64,000 nt of DNA from positions 1-64,000 of the forward strand of contig NZ_LZKK01000350.1 of NCBI RefSeq assembly GCF_001672815.1, written 5' to 3'. The notes below the pieces were generated by a model. It did no database searches and was not told the DNA's origin. It worked only from the letters and a program-made list of their open reading frames with translations. Origin of the DNA: Mycobacterium sp. E796. Its GTDB lineage: Bacteria > Actinomycetota > Actinomycetes > Mycobacteriales > Mycobacteriaceae. Positions 1 to 8,868 of this stretch are shown in pieces. The position numbers were made by a program, and so were the translations under genes. The number at the start of each line of letters is the position of its first letter. Positions within the stretch are counted from its first letter, which is position 1.

Positions 1-164
1 GCGTGCCACGCGTGCTCGGTGATGCCGAGACCGGGGAACGGTGACGTCGCCGATCGTTGCGAACCGCGTCGCGGACTCCTGGATCACCAAACCCCTTTTC
101 CACAAACAGGATTGGGCGATGACGCGGCCGCGAATCTCGAGCCGCAAACCGCTGACGTCGGTGA

Positions 165-314
165 CCACCATCCGCGACGCGGTTCGAAACGATCGTCGAC
201 GGTCGACCGTTCACCGGTCTCGGCATCACCGAGCACGCGTGGCACGCCGGTCTGGTGGGCTCGCTGCGGGTGCTGCCGCGGATGGGCCCGGCGGCGCGGA
301 TGGTCATGCCCTGA
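165..314 (+). pseudogene. Possible 3' remnant of an unknown gene
   Basis: A plus-strand reading frame from about 165 to a TGA at 312-314 gives a protein-like tail that includes TIVDGRPFTGLGITEHAWHA and ends in RMVMP. In the same frame a stop lies just upstream at 162-164, and no start or ribosome site is visible. Upstream bases 1-160 give only short fragments in shifting frames. The simplest reading is the C-terminal end of a decayed or frameshifted gene, but a chance frame cannot be excluded. I do not recognise a family. Nothing else is visible in bases 1-164. Confidence 0.25.
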
Positions 315-3300
315 TCAGGGCATTGCCTCCGCCCAGGCGATGTGCCCGGCAAACTGCAGCGACCTCGCCATCTCGCCGTAGCGATTCTTCAAGTCCGCGT
401 ACGCGGCGGCGTCTCCGCGGGCGTGCGCCACAAGAGCTCTCAGTCGCAACAGCCAGATGTCGCGCATGGCCGAACCGTCGGTCGGCGCCGCCGCCAACCG
501 ATCGATCGCGGCCTCGGCCTCGGCGACGTCGGCGTCGGTCCCGCGGTCCAGCAGCGTCTCCACCAGGACCCCCGTCGCCGGAAAGCCCCAGGCTCCGCAC
601 ATCTGCTGCCCGTCGCGGAACAGATCGTTGACGGCGGCGCGCACGAGCAATACGGCTTCGTCGCGATCTCCACCCCGCGCCCGCTCCCGCGCCAAATACG
701 CGTCGACGAACCGCAATTCGCCCAGGTTCGCTCTGCGGCGCCGGAACATGTCGCTGAGCTCCGCCAGCAGCTTCTGGCCGCGCTCACGGTCGGCAGCCGC
801 CGGCCGGTGCATCAGCGCGACGCCCGGCGCCATCTGGGTGAAGGCCAACGCGACGTCGTCACCGGATCGTTCAACGATCCGCAGCGCATCTTCGCTCTCG
901 CGCACGGCCCGATCGTCGGCCGCCAGGACGCCGAGCGGGATGCCCGGGTTGTAGATGTAGGCGACGACCAAGGCGTATGACATGGGGTCGGCCTTGCGGG
1001 CCATGGCGAGGCCCTGCTGCTGGTCGTCCTGCCATCCGGGTAGGCCCAGGCTGATCCGGGCGAGCGCCCGTGTCGTAAGGGCGACCGCCAGGGGGGACCC
1101 TACGAAGAAGTTGCCCTTGGACGGGTCACCGTTAGCCAGGTCGATGACCGCCTGTGACCACCGCAGCACGTCGGACCACTGATTGTTTTCCATCTTGGCG
1201 AAGATCAGCGAAACGGACAGCCCCACCGTCAAGGTCGCGTCGCCGAGCGCCTCGGCGAGCGTCCAGGCTTCGGACGCCAGCTCCGCGGCCTCGGGCGCCC
1301 GGGCCTGATGCGCGTGCTCCATCACCAACCCGGCCATCCCGATGGCCAGTGACACCTTGTCCCCGACGGCGGCGCACAACTCCCGCAATTCGTCGAATCG
1401 GTCGGCGACCCCGCGCGCGTTGATCCGCCAGGCGATCCCGCACAACATGGTGCGCGGGGCGATGCGCATGGTTGCCCGATGGGGGTCCTCCGCGGGCAGC
1501 CGGTCGGCGATCGTTTGGGCTCGCTCCCAACTCAGTCGAGCGGCGTTCGCGTCGCGGTTGGTGGCCCACGTCGCCGCACGCATGTGCCAGCTGAATGCGG
1601 CATGCGGATCACCGGCGGCCTCCAGGTGCTCGGCGATCAGCGCCGCGTTCTGGTCGACCGTCGCCTGGTCGCGGGATTCGATCGCGGCGGCGACACGCCG
1701 GTGTAGCTCGGCGCGATCCGATCGCAGCTGTGATTCGTAGGCCACGGTGCGGATCAGCGGATGGCGGAACACGTACCTTGGTTCCCCGGTGAACGTGATC
1801 TGGTCGATGAGCTCGGCCGCCAGCAGGTCGTCCAGGCTGGGTTCAATGCCAAGCGTTTCCAGCAGGTCCGGGCTGAATCGCGACCCGATCACCGCCGCGG
1901 CGCTCAGGGTGCGCTTGGCCGCCCAGTCCAGGCGGTCGATACGCGCTGCGATAGTCGCCTGCAGCGTGACCGGCACGCGGACTTCGGTGACCGCCGCCGC
2001 CGATACGTAAGCACCGCGGTTGCCGCGCAGCACACCGCGCTCGGCGAGGTCGCGCACCATCTCCTCGACGAAAAACGGATTACCGGCGGCGCGCTCGGCG
2101 ATCAAGGCCGCCAAGTCGCCGACCGACGGGTCCGGCCCGAGCAGCTCGCCGGCCAGTGCCGCGGCTTCCGAATCACTCAGCGGCGCAAGGGCGATGGTCT
2201 GCGCGCCGGTCACCTTGCTCAACGGGCCCCGATATTCGGGACGGTAGGTGAGCAGCACCAGCGAGGGTGTCTGCGGGGCCACCGCGACGAAGTCGGCCAG
2301 CATCGAGCCGCTGACCTGGTCGATCCAGTGCACGTCCTCGATGACATAGACGGCCGGGGATTGGCGGGCCAGCAACGCGGCATTGACCAGCGCCGTCAAC
2401 CGCCGCCGCCGGGCATCCGGGTCGATTGTCGGCAGCGCGACGTCGGGATCGGCGATGCGCAACAGGTCGTCGAGGAGCAACAGGTCATCCGGCTCGGCGT
2501 CGGGCACCCGCGACCGCAACTCCGCGCGCGCTTCCGGCGGGTCGAGATCGGCCACCCGGAAGCTCGCACGCAGCATCCGCGCCACCAAATAGAAGGGGAC
2601 GTCGCTTGCGTGCGATTCGCAGAAGGCGGTGAACACGTCGACACCCCGGGCCGCCGCCATCGCGGTGACTTCGCGCGCCAGGCGGCTCTTGCCGATGCCC
2701 GGCAACCCCACGACACTGACGACGGCGCCGTGCACGTCGATCGCGCGCTCCAGCAACCCCTCGATGGCCGACATTTCCCACTGCCGACCGACCAGATTCG
2801 ACTCGGCACGCCGGACGGCACGATGGTCATCGCCCGCGCCCAACAGCCGATGGGCCCGGACCGGCGCGTCGACACCCTTGATTTGAACCAGCTCGGATTC
2901 ACCGATAGCCGCGGCGCCCTCGACAAGCCGTGCGGTCGACGCGCTGAGCATCACCGCACCCGGCGGGGCCACCGATTCCATCCGCTGAGCGAGGCCGACC
3001 TGCTCGCCGATGGCGGTGTAACCGAACGGCCCGGAACCGATTTCGCCGGCGATCACCTGACCGGAATTTAGGCCGACGCGCAACCGCAGTTCGATGCCGT
3101 CGCGCTTGTCGACCTCGGCGGCCAACCGGGTGGTTTCTTCCTGGATGCCCAGTGCCGCGAGGCACGCCCGGAGGGCGTGGTCCTCCAACGCGACCGGCGC
3201 GCCGAACACGGCCATGATGCCGTCGCCGGTGAACTTGTCGACCGTCCCGCCGTACCGCTCGACAACCGCGGCACAGCGATCAGCCAGATCCGCCATGATT

Positions 3301-3491
3301 TGCAGCAGCCGTTCCGCACCGACCGCGGAAGCGATTTCCATCGAGCCGACCACGTCGGCGAACAGGACCGTGACCTGCTTGTACTCGGGGTGGGCGTCGC
3401 CGTCTTGGACTGCCGAGCCGCAGCTGTGGCAAAACCGCGCGTCCTTGAAGGGCTCCGTGCCACACATCCGACACAGTGCTCCGGCCGTCAT
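315..3491 (-). CDS. Adenylate/guanylate cyclase-domain protein with AAA ATPase and helical repeat region
   Basis: This 1058-residue protein begins with a zinc ribbon (Cys7/Cys10 and Cys21/Cys24). A class III nucleotide cyclase domain follows at about 38-195, with metal-binding Asp46 in LFADVVGS and Asp90 in KFTGDG. Next comes a STAND/AAA-type ATPase with Walker A GLPGIGKSRL and a Walker B-like VYVIEDVHWID, and then a long alpha-helical, TPR-like C-terminal half. This architecture belongs to a large family of mycobacterial cyclase-ATPase regulators. The usual VNLAARL motif reads VGLAQRM, so the Asn that stabilises the transition state appears to be Gly, while the Arg is kept; cyclase activity may be weak or absent. 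It is transcribed away from rplM. The ligand and target are unknown. Confidence 0.85.
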   Translation of the reverse strand: MTAGALCRMCGTEPFKDARFCHSCGSAVQDGDAHPEYKQVTVLFADVVGSMEIASAVGAERLLQIMADLADRCAAVVERYGGTVDKFTGDGIMAVFGAPVALEDHALRACLAALGIQEETTRLAAEVDKRDGIELRLRVGLNSGQVIAGEIGSGPFGYTAIGEQVGLAQRMESVAPPGAVMLSASTARLVEGAAAIGESELVQIKGVDAPVRAHRLLGAGDDHRAVRRAESNLVGRQWEMSAIEGLLERAIDVHGAVVSVVGLPGIGKSRLAREVTAMAAARGVDVFTAFCESHASDVPFYLVARMLRASFRVADLDPPEARAELRSRVPDAEPDDLLLLDDLLRIADPDVALPTIDPDARRRRLTALVNAALLARQSPAVYVIEDVHWIDQVSGSMLADFVAVAPQTPSLVLLTYRPEYRGPLSKVTGAQTIALAPLSDSEAAALAGELLGPDPSVGDLAALIAERAAGNPFFVEEMVRDLAERGVLRGNRGAYVSAAAVTEVRVPVTLQATIAARIDRLDWAAKRTLSAAAVIGSRFSPDLLETLGIEPSLDDLLAAELIDQITFTGEPRYVFRHPLIRTVAYESQLRSDRAELHRRVAAAIESRDQATVDQNAALIAEHLEAAGDPHAAFSWHMRAATWATNRDANAARLSWERAQTIADRLPAEDPHRATMRIAPRTMLCGIAWRINARGVADRFDELRELCAAVGDKVSLAIGMAGLVMEHAHQARAPEAAELASEAWTLAEALGDATLTVGLSVSLIFAKMENNQWSDVLRWSQAVIDLANGDPSKGNFFVGSPLAVALTTRALARISLGLPGWQDDQQQGLAMARKADPMSYALVVAYIYNPGIPLGVLAADDRAVRESEDALRIVERSGDDVALAFTQMAPGVALMHRPAAADRERGQKLLAELSDMFRRRRANLGELRFVDAYLARERARGGDRDEAVLLVRAAVNDLFRDGQQMCGAWGFPATGVLVETLLDRGTDADVAEAEAAIDRLAAAPTDGSAMRDIWLLRLRALVAHARGDAAAYADLKNRYGEMARSLQFAGHIAWAEAMP

Positions 3492-3585
3492 CCGACCTCC
3501 GCCAATTCGGGCCCCCGATCGCTGGGTGCTCTAAGGATATGTTGCCGCGGCCACAAGAGCATGTTTGATATCAGTGTCGGCGATT

Positions 3586-3615
3586 TTGACCTGCGGGGAT
3601 GACGATCGGTAAGCT
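3586..3615 (+). promoter_or_regulatory. Likely sigma-A-type promoter of rplM-rpsI
   Basis: TTGACC at 3586-3591 and TAAGCT at 3610-3615 are separated by 18 bases, a good match to a mycobacterial housekeeping promoter. About 145 bases of leader lie between this and the rplM start. The element also lies upstream of the divergent cyclase gene. Inferred from motif match only. Confidence 0.45.
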
Positions 3616-3759
3616 GCTCGGTTGGCGTGCGGTACGCCGGGGCCTCGGGTCAATGTCGGTCGCCGAGAATTAGCCCCACCGCGGACGCCTGACTGGCACC
3701 CGGCTCGACCCGGGATCCACACCCTCGTACAAGAGGCCTGAGAAGAGAAGGTAAGCGCT

Positions 3760-4203
3760 GTGCCCACTTACGCGCCAAAGGCGGGTGACACCACGCGGTC
3801 GTGGTACGTCATCGACGCCACGGACGTGGTGCTTGGCCGCCTTGCCGTCGCGGCAGCCAACCTGCTGCGCGGCAAGCACAAGCCGACGTTCGCCCCCAAC
3901 GTCGACGGCGGTGACTTCGTCATCGTCATCAACGCCGAAAAGGTCGCCCTGTCCGGCGACAAGCTGCAGCAGAAGCTGGCCTACCGCCACTCGGGCTATC
4001 CCGGCGGCCTACACAGCCGCACCACCGGCGAGTTGCTGGACAAGCACCCGACCCGCGTCGTGGAGAAGGCGATCGTCGGCATGCTCCCCAAGAACAAGCT
4101 CAGCCGGCAGATCCAGCGCAAGCTCCGCGTCTACGCAGGTCCGGAGCACCCCCACACCGCTCAGCAGCCGGTTCCGTACGAGATCAAGCAGGTGGCCCAG
4201 TGA
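3760..4203 (+). CDS. rplM: 50S ribosomal protein L13
   Basis: L13 is an early-assembling protein of the large ribosomal subunit that binds 23S rRNA. The 147-residue product shows the family signature: an N-terminal WYVIDATDVVLGRLA segment, the LLRGKHKPTFAPNVD stretch and the AIVGMLPKNKL segment. The start is GTG at 3760, preceded by the purine-rich AGAAGAGAAGG, a good ribosome site. The stop codon overlaps the rpsI start (GTGA), the usual coupling of L13 and S9. It corresponds to Rv3443c in H37Rv. Confidence 0.97.
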   Translation: MPTYAPKAGDTTRSWYVIDATDVVLGRLAVAAANLLRGKHKPTFAPNVDGGDFVIVINAEKVALSGDKLQQKLAYRHSGYPGGLHSRTTGELLDKHPTRVVEKAIVGMLPKNKLSRQIQRKLRVYAGPEHPHTAQQPVPYEIKQVAQ

Positions 4204-4691
4204 CCGAGACAACCGAGGCGCTCGAAACCCCGGAGACCCCGGAGACCCCTGCGGCCCCCGAGGCCGAGGCTCCCGCCGCCCGCCCCGCCGAGGCGTTCGT
4301 CTTCGAGCGGCCCATCCAGACCGTCGGGCGCCGCAAGGAGGCCGTGGTGCGGGTGCGCATCGTGCCCGGCACCGGCAAGTTCGACCTCAACGGCCGCAGC
4401 CTGGAGGACTACTTCCCCAACAAGGTGCACCAGCAGCTCATCAAGGCCCCGCTGGTCACCGTCGACCGTGTGGAGAGCTTCGACGTCTTCGCCCTGCTGC
4501 ACGGCGGCGGACCGTCGGGTCAGGCCGGCGCGCTGCGCCTGGGCATCGCCCGGGCGCTGATCCTGGCCTCGCCCGAGGACCGGCCCGCGCTGAAGAAGGC
4601 CGGCTTCCTCACCCGTGACCCGCGTGCCACCGAGCGCAAGAAGTACGGGCTGAAGAAGGCGCGCAAGGCGCCGCAGTACAGCAAGCGCTGA
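4200..4691 (+). CDS. rpsI: 30S ribosomal protein S9
   Basis: S9 is a small-subunit protein whose basic C-terminal tail reaches the ribosomal P site. The 163-residue product has the conserved core (TVGRRKEAVVRVRIVPGTG, then DYFPNKVHQQLIKAPL) and ends in the characteristic KKARKAPQYSKR tail. The first 30-odd residues are an acidic Pro/Glu/Thr/Ala extension with ETP repeats, typical of actinobacterial S9 and absent from E. coli S9. Its GTG start at 4200 overlaps the rplM stop. It matches Rv3442c. Confidence 0.97.
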   Translation: MTETTEALETPETPETPAAPEAEAPAARPAEAFVFERPIQTVGRRKEAVVRVRIVPGTGKFDLNGRSLEDYFPNKVHQQLIKAPLVTVDRVESFDVFALLHGGGPSGQAGALRLGIARALILASPEDRPALKKAGFLTRDPRATERKKYGLKKARKAPQYSKR

Positions 4692-4817
4692 TCAGCATCA
4701 CTTTTCGGCCGCAAAACCGCATCGTGCGGCGTGTCTGCGCGCGTTCGTGCCTGGTTTCGGTCAGAAAAGAACGGGCACGTTAGGTGTCTGAGCGTCAACT
4801 GTGAGAGGTTTTACCGC

Positions 4818-6155
4818 ATGGGTCGACTATTCGGCACCGACGGTGTTCGCGGGGTCGCCAATCGCGAGTTGACCGCCGAGCTGGCGTTGGCCCTGGGCGC
4901 CGCGGCGGCCCGGCGCCTGGCGAGTTCGGGCGGACCGGGCCGGCGGGTGGCCGTGATCGGTCGCGATCCGCGGGCCAGCGGCGAGATGCTGGAGGCCGCG
5001 GTGATCGCCGGGCTGACCAGCGAGGGCGTCGACGCGCTGCGGGTCGGGGTGCTTCCCACCCCCGCGGTGGCCTACCTGACCGGGGCCTACGACGCCGACT
5101 TCGGGGTGATGATCTCCGCGTCGCACAACCCGATGCCCGACAACGGCATCAAGATCTTCGGCCCCGGCGGTCACAAGCTGGACGACGCCACCGAAGACCA
5201 GATCGAAGAGCTGGTTGCGGCGGGACCGGGGCTGCGCCCCGTCGGCGCCGGGATCGGCCGGGTCGTCGACGCCGAGGATGCGGCAGACCGCTACCTGCGC
5301 CACCTGTCCAAGGCGAGCACGCTGCGCCTGGACGGCCTGACCGTGGTGGTCGACTGCGCCCACGGCGCGGCGTCGTCGGTGGCCCCGCGCGCCTACCGCG
5401 CGGCCGGGGCGCGGGTGATCGCCATCAACGCCGACCCCAACGGGCTCAACATCAACGACGGCTGCGGTTCGACGCACCTGGACGCGGTGAAGGCGGCGGT
5501 CGTCGACCACCGCGCCGACCTGGGCCTGGCCCACGACGGGGATGCCGACCGGTGCCTGGCCGTCGACGCCAACGGGGAGCTGGTCGACGGCGACCACATC
5601 ATGGTCGTGCTCGCGCTGGCGATGCGGGACGCGGGCGAGCTGGCCTCCGAGACGCTGGTGACCACCGTGATGAGCAACCTCGGGCTGCACCTCGCCATGC
5701 GGTCGGCGGGCATAGCCGTCCGCACGACCGGCGTCGGCGACCGCTATGTGCTGGAGGAGCTGCGGTCCGGCGACTACAGCCTGGGCGGCGAACAGTCCGG
5801 GCACATCGTGATGCCCGCGGTGGGCTCCACCGGCGACGGCATCGTCACGGGACTGCGATTGATGAACCGCATGGCGCAGACCGGCGCCTCACTGGCCGAC
5901 CTGGCCTCGGCGATGCGGGCGCTCCCGCAGGTGCTGATCAACGTCAAGGTGGCCGACAAGGCCACCGCAGCCGCGGCGCCCTCGGTGCAGACCGCTCTCG
6001 AGCAGGCCGAGGCGGAACTGGGTGACACGGGCCGAATCCTGTTGCGCCCCTCGGGAACCGAGCCGATGATCCGGGTCATGGTGGAGGCGCCCGAAGAGGA
6101 TGTGGCGCAGCGGGTCGCCAGCCGGGTCGCCGAAGCTGTGAGCGGCGCGCGCTGA
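4818..6155 (+). CDS. glmM: Phosphoglucosamine mutase
   Basis: GlmM interconverts glucosamine-6-phosphate and glucosamine-1-phosphate, the step between GlmS (also in this window) and GlmU in UDP-GlcNAc and peptidoglycan synthesis. The 445-residue protein has the catalytic phosphoserine loop ISASHNPMPDN (Ser about 102), the metal loop AHDGDADRC, the sugar-binding GGEQSGH and the phosphate-binding RPSGTEP near the C terminus. The ATG at 4818 is chosen because family members begin MGRLFGTDGVRG; a GAGAGG ribosome site lies 10 bases upstream. A 126-base gap separates it from rpsI, so it may have its own promoter. Equivalent to Rv3441c. Confidence 0.96.
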   Translation: MGRLFGTDGVRGVANRELTAELALALGAAAARRLASSGGPGRRVAVIGRDPRASGEMLEAAVIAGLTSEGVDALRVGVLPTPAVAYLTGAYDADFGVMISASHNPMPDNGIKIFGPGGHKLDDATEDQIEELVAAGPGLRPVGAGIGRVVDAEDAADRYLRHLSKASTLRLDGLTVVVDCAHGAASSVAPRAYRAAGARVIAINADPNGLNINDGCGSTHLDAVKAAVVDHRADLGLAHDGDADRCLAVDANGELVDGDHIMVVLALAMRDAGELASETLVTTVMSNLGLHLAMRSAGIAVRTTGVGDRYVLEELRSGDYSLGGEQSGHIVMPAVGSTGDGIVTGLRLMNRMAQTGASLADLASAMRALPQVLINVKVADKATAAAAPSVQTALEQAEAELGDTGRILLRPSGTEPMIRVMVEAPEEDVAQRVASRVAEAVSGAR

Positions 6156-6201
6156 TCCCTTAGCGGGGAACCCCGGCGCGCCATCAGGCGTCGGATTAGG
6201 C

Positions 6202-6489
6202 ATGAGATTCGATAGCTCGGTAGTGCTCAACGTCGCTGACCGGATGGACGCGGCCGCCGATCTCCTCAACCGCGCGGTGGCAGATCACTTGGCGCGGTTG
6301 ACTTTCGGCGGTGCTGTCGCCGGCCGGGCGCACACCGCGCGCGGCGACGCCCTGCGGGTGCAGCTGGAGCGACTGGCGGCCGAGGTGACGCGGTGGTCGC
6401 GCGCGGCGGCAGAGACGGCCGCGGCCCTGCGGGCGGGCGCCGAGAACTACGCCGACGCAGAGTTGTACGCCGCGGCGCGGATCGCCTGA
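6202..6489 (+). CDS. EspC-like type VII secretion-associated small protein (Rv3440c position)
   Basis: A 95-residue, Ala-rich, mostly helical protein starting MRFDSSVVLNVADRMDAAAD and ending in an AENYADAELYAAARIA stretch. The overall pattern is a helix, a short turn near the middle, a second helix and a terminal YADAD-like segment. It resembles the family of ESX-secreted EspC-like proteins of about 100 residues. It lies 46 bases after glmM and two bases before the next gene, so it is probably cotranscribed with both. The position equals Rv3440c. Function unknown; the family call rests on pattern alone. Confidence 0.7.
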   Translation: MRFDSSVVLNVADRMDAAADLLNRAVADHLARLTFGGAVAGRAHTARGDALRVQLERLAAEVTRWSRAAAETAAALRAGAENYADAELYAAARIA

Positions 6490-6491
6490 TC

Positions 6492-7766
6492 GTGGCCGAC
6501 CGGTTGGACGTCGCCGAGCGCCTCGCCGAGGGCCACTCCGCCGTCGAGCACACCGAGGCTTACGTGCGGGCCTGCCACGCGCTCGGCTATCAACATCCCG
6601 GCCTGACGGCGCATCCCGCCCAGGTCCGCGAGTGGTACGACGGCGAGGAAGGCCTGGACCTCCGCGTGCTCGACAACGACTGCGCGGAATTGCGGGCCGC
6701 GGCCGCGGCGGTCATGGAGGCGCTCGGGCTGCAGCGGACGCAGCTTGCCGAGCTCGCCGGGGCATGGCTGGGGTCGGGCGGCGACTCCGCGGTTCGGTTC
6801 CTGGAGCGCCACTGTGACGCCGCGAGCGCGGTGGCCGCCGAGGTCCGCGCTGCGGCCCAGCGGTGCGAGTCGCTGCGCGACAACCTGTGGTACCTGGTCG
6901 ATTCCAAGGTCGCGACGGCCATCGCCATCGACGAGGGCACGCGCGCGCAGCGGCCGGCGTGGTTGGCCGCGGCCGCCGCGGTCACGACGGGCGCGGGGGA
7001 TCGGGTCGGCGCCGAGGAAGTGGTCCGTCAGGAGATAACCCCCTACGTGGACAACGAGATTCGCGACGACTGGCTGACCACGATGCGTTCGACGGCCGAG
7101 GGGGTGGACACGTCCTACGCCATGGTGATCGACCGGATGGCCGCCGCGCCCGCGGCGTGCTTCGAGGTGCCCGGCGATCTCGGGCCCGGCCGGCAGCCCC
7201 ACCCGTCGAACCCGCCGGCCGCGCCCCCGCCGTCCGCGGCCGGCTCGTCGGGGCGGGCGGTCGCGCCGACCCCGCTTCCCGGGCCGCCGGCGGATCCCGT
7301 TGCGGCGCCGGCGTTGTCGACCACCCCACCGGCGTTGCCCGACCTGGGGGCGGCGTCGGCATTGCCCGCGGGTGAGGCGGGCGGCGGCCCGGGCGGGCTC
7401 GGCGGGCTCGGCGGGCTCGGCGCGCTGGCCAATCGGATCGTCGATGCGATGGGCTCGCTGCTGGGCCCGCCAGACGACCAGGCGGCCGTCGACGACGCGT
7501 TCGACGAAGGAGATCCGTTCCACGACCCGAAAGACGTTGCCGAGGAACATGACTCGGAAGAGGCCAGGCCGGTGCAGGAGGGTGAGCCGGTTGACGAGGC
7601 GGCGGCCCCGGCGGCAGCGGCGGCTCAGCCGGTCGACGCGCCGGTGCCGGCCGCCGCGCCCGCGCCAGTGCCGGCGCCGCCGCAGCCGGCACCGGCGCCG
7701 CCGGCAGCCGAGGTATCGACGCCGTGCGAGATTGCCGCGGACCAGCTTCCGCAGGCCGGGCAGTGA
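6492..7766 (+). CDS. Ala/Pro-rich protein, possible type VII secretion substrate (Rv3439c position)
   Basis: A 424-residue protein with a helical N-terminal half of about 220 residues that resembles WXG100/EspA-type bundles. The central and C-terminal part is low-complexity Pro/Ala with a GGLGGLGGLG run near residue 300 and an acidic patch near 330. The GTG at 6492 is chosen because it lies just after the preceding stop codon; longer in-frame starts would run back into that gene. There is no signal peptide or membrane segment. With its small upstream neighbour it looks like an ESX-style substrate pair, as for EspC/EspA. That is an inference from architecture and context; the function is unknown. 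Confidence 0.75.
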   Translation: MADRLDVAERLAEGHSAVEHTEAYVRACHALGYQHPGLTAHPAQVREWYDGEEGLDLRVLDNDCAELRAAAAAVMEALGLQRTQLAELAGAWLGSGGDSAVRFLERHCDAASAVAAEVRAAAQRCESLRDNLWYLVDSKVATAIAIDEGTRAQRPAWLAAAAAVTTGAGDRVGAEEVVRQEITPYVDNEIRDDWLTTMRSTAEGVDTSYAMVIDRMAAAPAACFEVPGDLGPGRQPHPSNPPAAPPPSAAGSSGRAVAPTPLPGPPADPVAAPALSTTPPALPDLGAASALPAGEAGGGPGGLGGLGGLGALANRIVDAMGSLLGPPDDQAAVDDAFDEGDPFHDPKDVAEEHDSEEARPVQEGEPVDEAAAPAAAAAQPVDAPVPAAAPAPVPAPPQPAPAPPAAEVSTPCEIAADQLPQAGQ

Positions 7767-7770
7767 CGGC

Positions 7771-8814
7771 TCAGGCGGGCCGCATCTCGAGTACGTCCTC
7801 GACGAAGCGCATGGCTTCGCCGGGGTCGGCCGCCAGGGGGTTGACCAACAGCGTCGTCACGCCGGACTCGGCGAAGGCGGCCAGGCGTTCGGCGACGTAT
7901 CCGCGGGGGCCGACGAGCGACATCCCGCGCACCAACTCGTCGGGCACTAACGCGGTGGCCTCGCGCTTGCGGCCCGACAGGTACAGCTCCTGGATCCGGT
8001 CGGCGACTTCGCCGAAGCCGTAGCGCGTCGCCAGGTTGTGGTAGAAGTTGCGGCCCTTGGCGCCCATCCCGCCGAGGTAAAGGGCCAGCTGCGGCTTGCT
8101 CCACGCCAGCCGGTCTTCCACGTCGTCGCCGATCGCCAGCGACGCGTGCACCATGACGTCGAGCGGCCCCAGCGCCGGGTCGCGCTTGGCGGCGCCGGCG
8201 GCCAACGCGTCGCCCCACACCAGGTGGGCCTTGTCCGGAAGGTAGAAGACGGGCTGCCAGCCCTCGGCGATCTCGGCGGTGAGCTCGACGTTCTTCGGGC
8301 CCAGCGCCGCGATCGAGATTGGAATTCGTTCGCGCACAGGATGATTGATCAGCTGGAGGGCCTTTCCCAGCCCGGTTCCGCGGTCCGCGGGCAACGGGAT
8401 CTGGTAGTGCTTGCCGGCGTATTGCACCCGCTCGCGGCGCCACACCTGCCGGCAGATCTCCACGATCTCGCGGGTGCGGCCCAGCGGCGCGTCGAACTCG
8501 ACGCCGTGGAACCCCTCCATCACCTGTGGCCCCGAGGTGCCTATGCCGAGGCGAAATCGCCCGTCAGACACGAAGTCCAGGCCCGCGGCGGTCATCGCCA
8601 GCAGCGACGGCGTGCGGATGTAGATGGGCAACACCCCCGACGCCAGCTCGACGGTGTTGGTCTTGGCAGCCAGATACCCGAGCTGGCTGACGGCGTCGAA
8701 GGCATACGCCTCGGCCACCACCGCGACCTCGATGCCGGCCTTCTCGAGTTCGACGACGCGGTCGACGGCCTCGTGAAAGCCGCCCGAGTAATCCAGAGCG
8801 ATCCCGATTCGCAT
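7771..8814 (-). CDS. LLM-class F420-dependent oxidoreductase
   Basis: A 347-residue protein of the bacterial luciferase-like TIM-barrel family, which in mycobacteria usually uses coenzyme F420. The family pattern is clear: MRIGIALDYSG at strand 1, a VAEAYAFDAVSQLGYLAAKT segment, the TPSLLAMTAAGLDFVSDGRF region, then FRLGIGTSGPQV and a C-terminal PRGYVAERLAAF. The ATG at 8814 is used rather than the TTG one codon upstream. It converges on the preceding plus-strand gene with four bases between them. H37Rv lacks this gene at this position. The substrate is unknown. Confidence 0.88.
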   Translation of the reverse strand: MRIGIALDYSGGFHEAVDRVVELEKAGIEVAVVAEAYAFDAVSQLGYLAAKTNTVELASGVLPIYIRTPSLLAMTAAGLDFVSDGRFRLGIGTSGPQVMEGFHGVEFDAPLGRTREIVEICRQVWRRERVQYAGKHYQIPLPADRGTGLGKALQLINHPVRERIPISIAALGPKNVELTAEIAEGWQPVFYLPDKAHLVWGDALAAGAAKRDPALGPLDVMVHASLAIGDDVEDRLAWSKPQLALYLGGMGAKGRNFYHNLATRYGFGEVADRIQELYLSGRKREATALVPDELVRGMSLVGPRGYVAERLAAFAESGVTTLLVNPLAADPGEAMRFVEDVLEMRPA

Positions 8815-8868
8815 CAACGACTCTTACCACGGGCGTCGCGGCGCGCGGGCCGCGGGCGCGGCCGGGCA

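Noticed and set aside
4225..4260. Repeated GAGACCCCG units
   Set aside because: They encode the ETP repeat of the normal actinobacterial S9 N-terminal extension.
6157..6200. Small GC hairpin after glmM (GGGGAACCCC) as a terminator
   Set aside because: Four-base arms with a two-base loop and no T-tract; too weak, and the next gene is only 46 bases away.
7385..7420. Tandem GGGCTCGGC repeats
   Set aside because: They encode the Gly-Leu-Gly low-complexity run of the Ala/Pro-rich protein and are not a mobile or CRISPR repeat.
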